Shown piece by piece: positions 6,070 through 6,362 of a stretch of DNA of 6,362 nt. The stretch is from assembly GCA_947174455.1 (NCBI GenBank), contig CAMWIZ010000052.1:1-6362 (forward strand), given 5' to 3'. A program made the translations under genes and the position numbers. The notes beneath the pieces were generated by a model. It searched no databases, was not told the DNA's origin, and worked only from the letters and a program-made list of their open reading frames with translations. Source of the DNA: an uncultured Clostridia bacterium. GTDB lineage: Bacteria; Bacillota; Clostridia; Oscillospirales; Acutalibacteraceae. Within the stretch, counting starts at the first letter, position 1. Every line of letters starts with the position of its first letter.

Positions 6070-6362
6070 GCGGTATTTTGTACGTTGTGGGAACACCGAT
6101 AGGAAATTTGGGTGATATGTCGCCGAGGGCAGTTGAAACGTTGTCGAGTGTTGATTTTATTGCGGCGGAGGATACTAGAGTTACGCTGAAGCTTCTCAAC
6201 CACTTTGAGATAAAAAAGCCGATGATAAGCTACTTTGAGCATAATAAAAAAGAGCGTGGTGACGCTATTTGCAGCAGAATTGAAAACGGCGAAAGCTGTG
6301 CTATAGTAACCGATGCAGGTATGCCGTGTATATCTGACCCGGGTGAAGAACTTGTTAAGCAG
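6066..6362 (+). CDS. rsmI: 16S rRNA 2'-O-methyltransferase RsmI (5' part)
   Basis: RsmI methylates the 2'-hydroxyl of C1402 in the 16S rRNA decoding centre, using SAM, and belongs to the tetrapyrrole-methylase fold superfamily. Only the first 99 codons are present; the family is about 280 residues, so the gene runs off the window edge. Recognisable segments are GILYVVGTPIGNLGDMSPRA at 3-22, the AAEDTR motif at 33-38, SYFEHNK at 55-61 and the VTDAGMPCISDPGEE block at 81-95. The ATG at 6066 shares the ATGA with the trmN6-like stop, and AAGGAG at 6052-6057 lies 8 bases before it. The two genes are therefore co-transcribed and probably translationally coupled. No internal break is visible. Confidence 0.95.
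   Translation, partial: MSGILYVVGTPIGNLGDMSPRAVETLSSVDFIAAEDTRVTLKLLNHFEIKKPMISYFEHNKKERGDAICSRIENGESCAIVTDAGMPCISDPGEELVKQ

Noticed and set aside
5993..6242. Minus-strand frames at the end of the window
   Set aside because: They oppose the well-matched trmN6-like and rsmI coding sequences and have no independent support.

Overview
The window looks like ordinary chromosome from a low-to-moderate GC, Gram-positive anaerobe of the Firmicutes, most likely a Clostridia/Ruminococcaceae-type gut bacterium. This rests on strong AGGAGG-type ribosome binding sites, consensus sigma-A-like promoters, Rho-independent terminators, tight gene packing, the DUF1934 (ywiB-like) plus argS pairing known from Bacillus, and the trmN6-like plus rsmI pairing that parallels the Bacillus yabB/rsmI (yabC) neighbourhood. 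The species is not proven from this sequence.

Layout: (1) On the minus strand, 929-114 encodes a 271-residue protein I do not recognise. It has two tandem candidate promoters upstream and a clear intrinsic terminator downstream. (2) A divergent intergenic region (930-1166) also carries an extended -10 promoter for the plus strand. (3) A plus-strand operon follows: murI (glutamate racemase, 1167-1979), a DUF1934/YwiB-like gene (1989-2429) and argS (2422-4164). Junctions are 9 bp and an 8-bp overlap, so co-transcription is very likely. (4) A 95-bp structured spacer leads to rlmA (23S rRNA guanine-N1 methyltransferase, 4260-5075), which ends in a strong terminator. (5) A 250-bp AT-rich gap holds a consensus-like promoter followed at once by a second complete intrinsic terminator. 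(6) Then come a trmN6-like tRNA adenine-N6 methyltransferase (5326-6069) and the start of rsmI (6066 to the window edge), overlapping by 4 bp.

Taken together, the plus-strand genes are housekeeping: D-glutamate for peptidoglycan, tRNA charging with arginine, and three RNA methyltransferases acting on 23S rRNA, tRNA and 16S rRNA. I see no mobile element, CRISPR array, tRNA, rRNA or obvious undescribed multi-gene system. The points most worth a second look are the promoter-terminator pair ahead of trmN6 (a likely attenuator or tiny RNA), the Asn-to-Gly change beside the first catalytic cysteine of MurI, the competing hairpins and five-codon ORF between argS and rlmA, and the unrecognised divergent gene.
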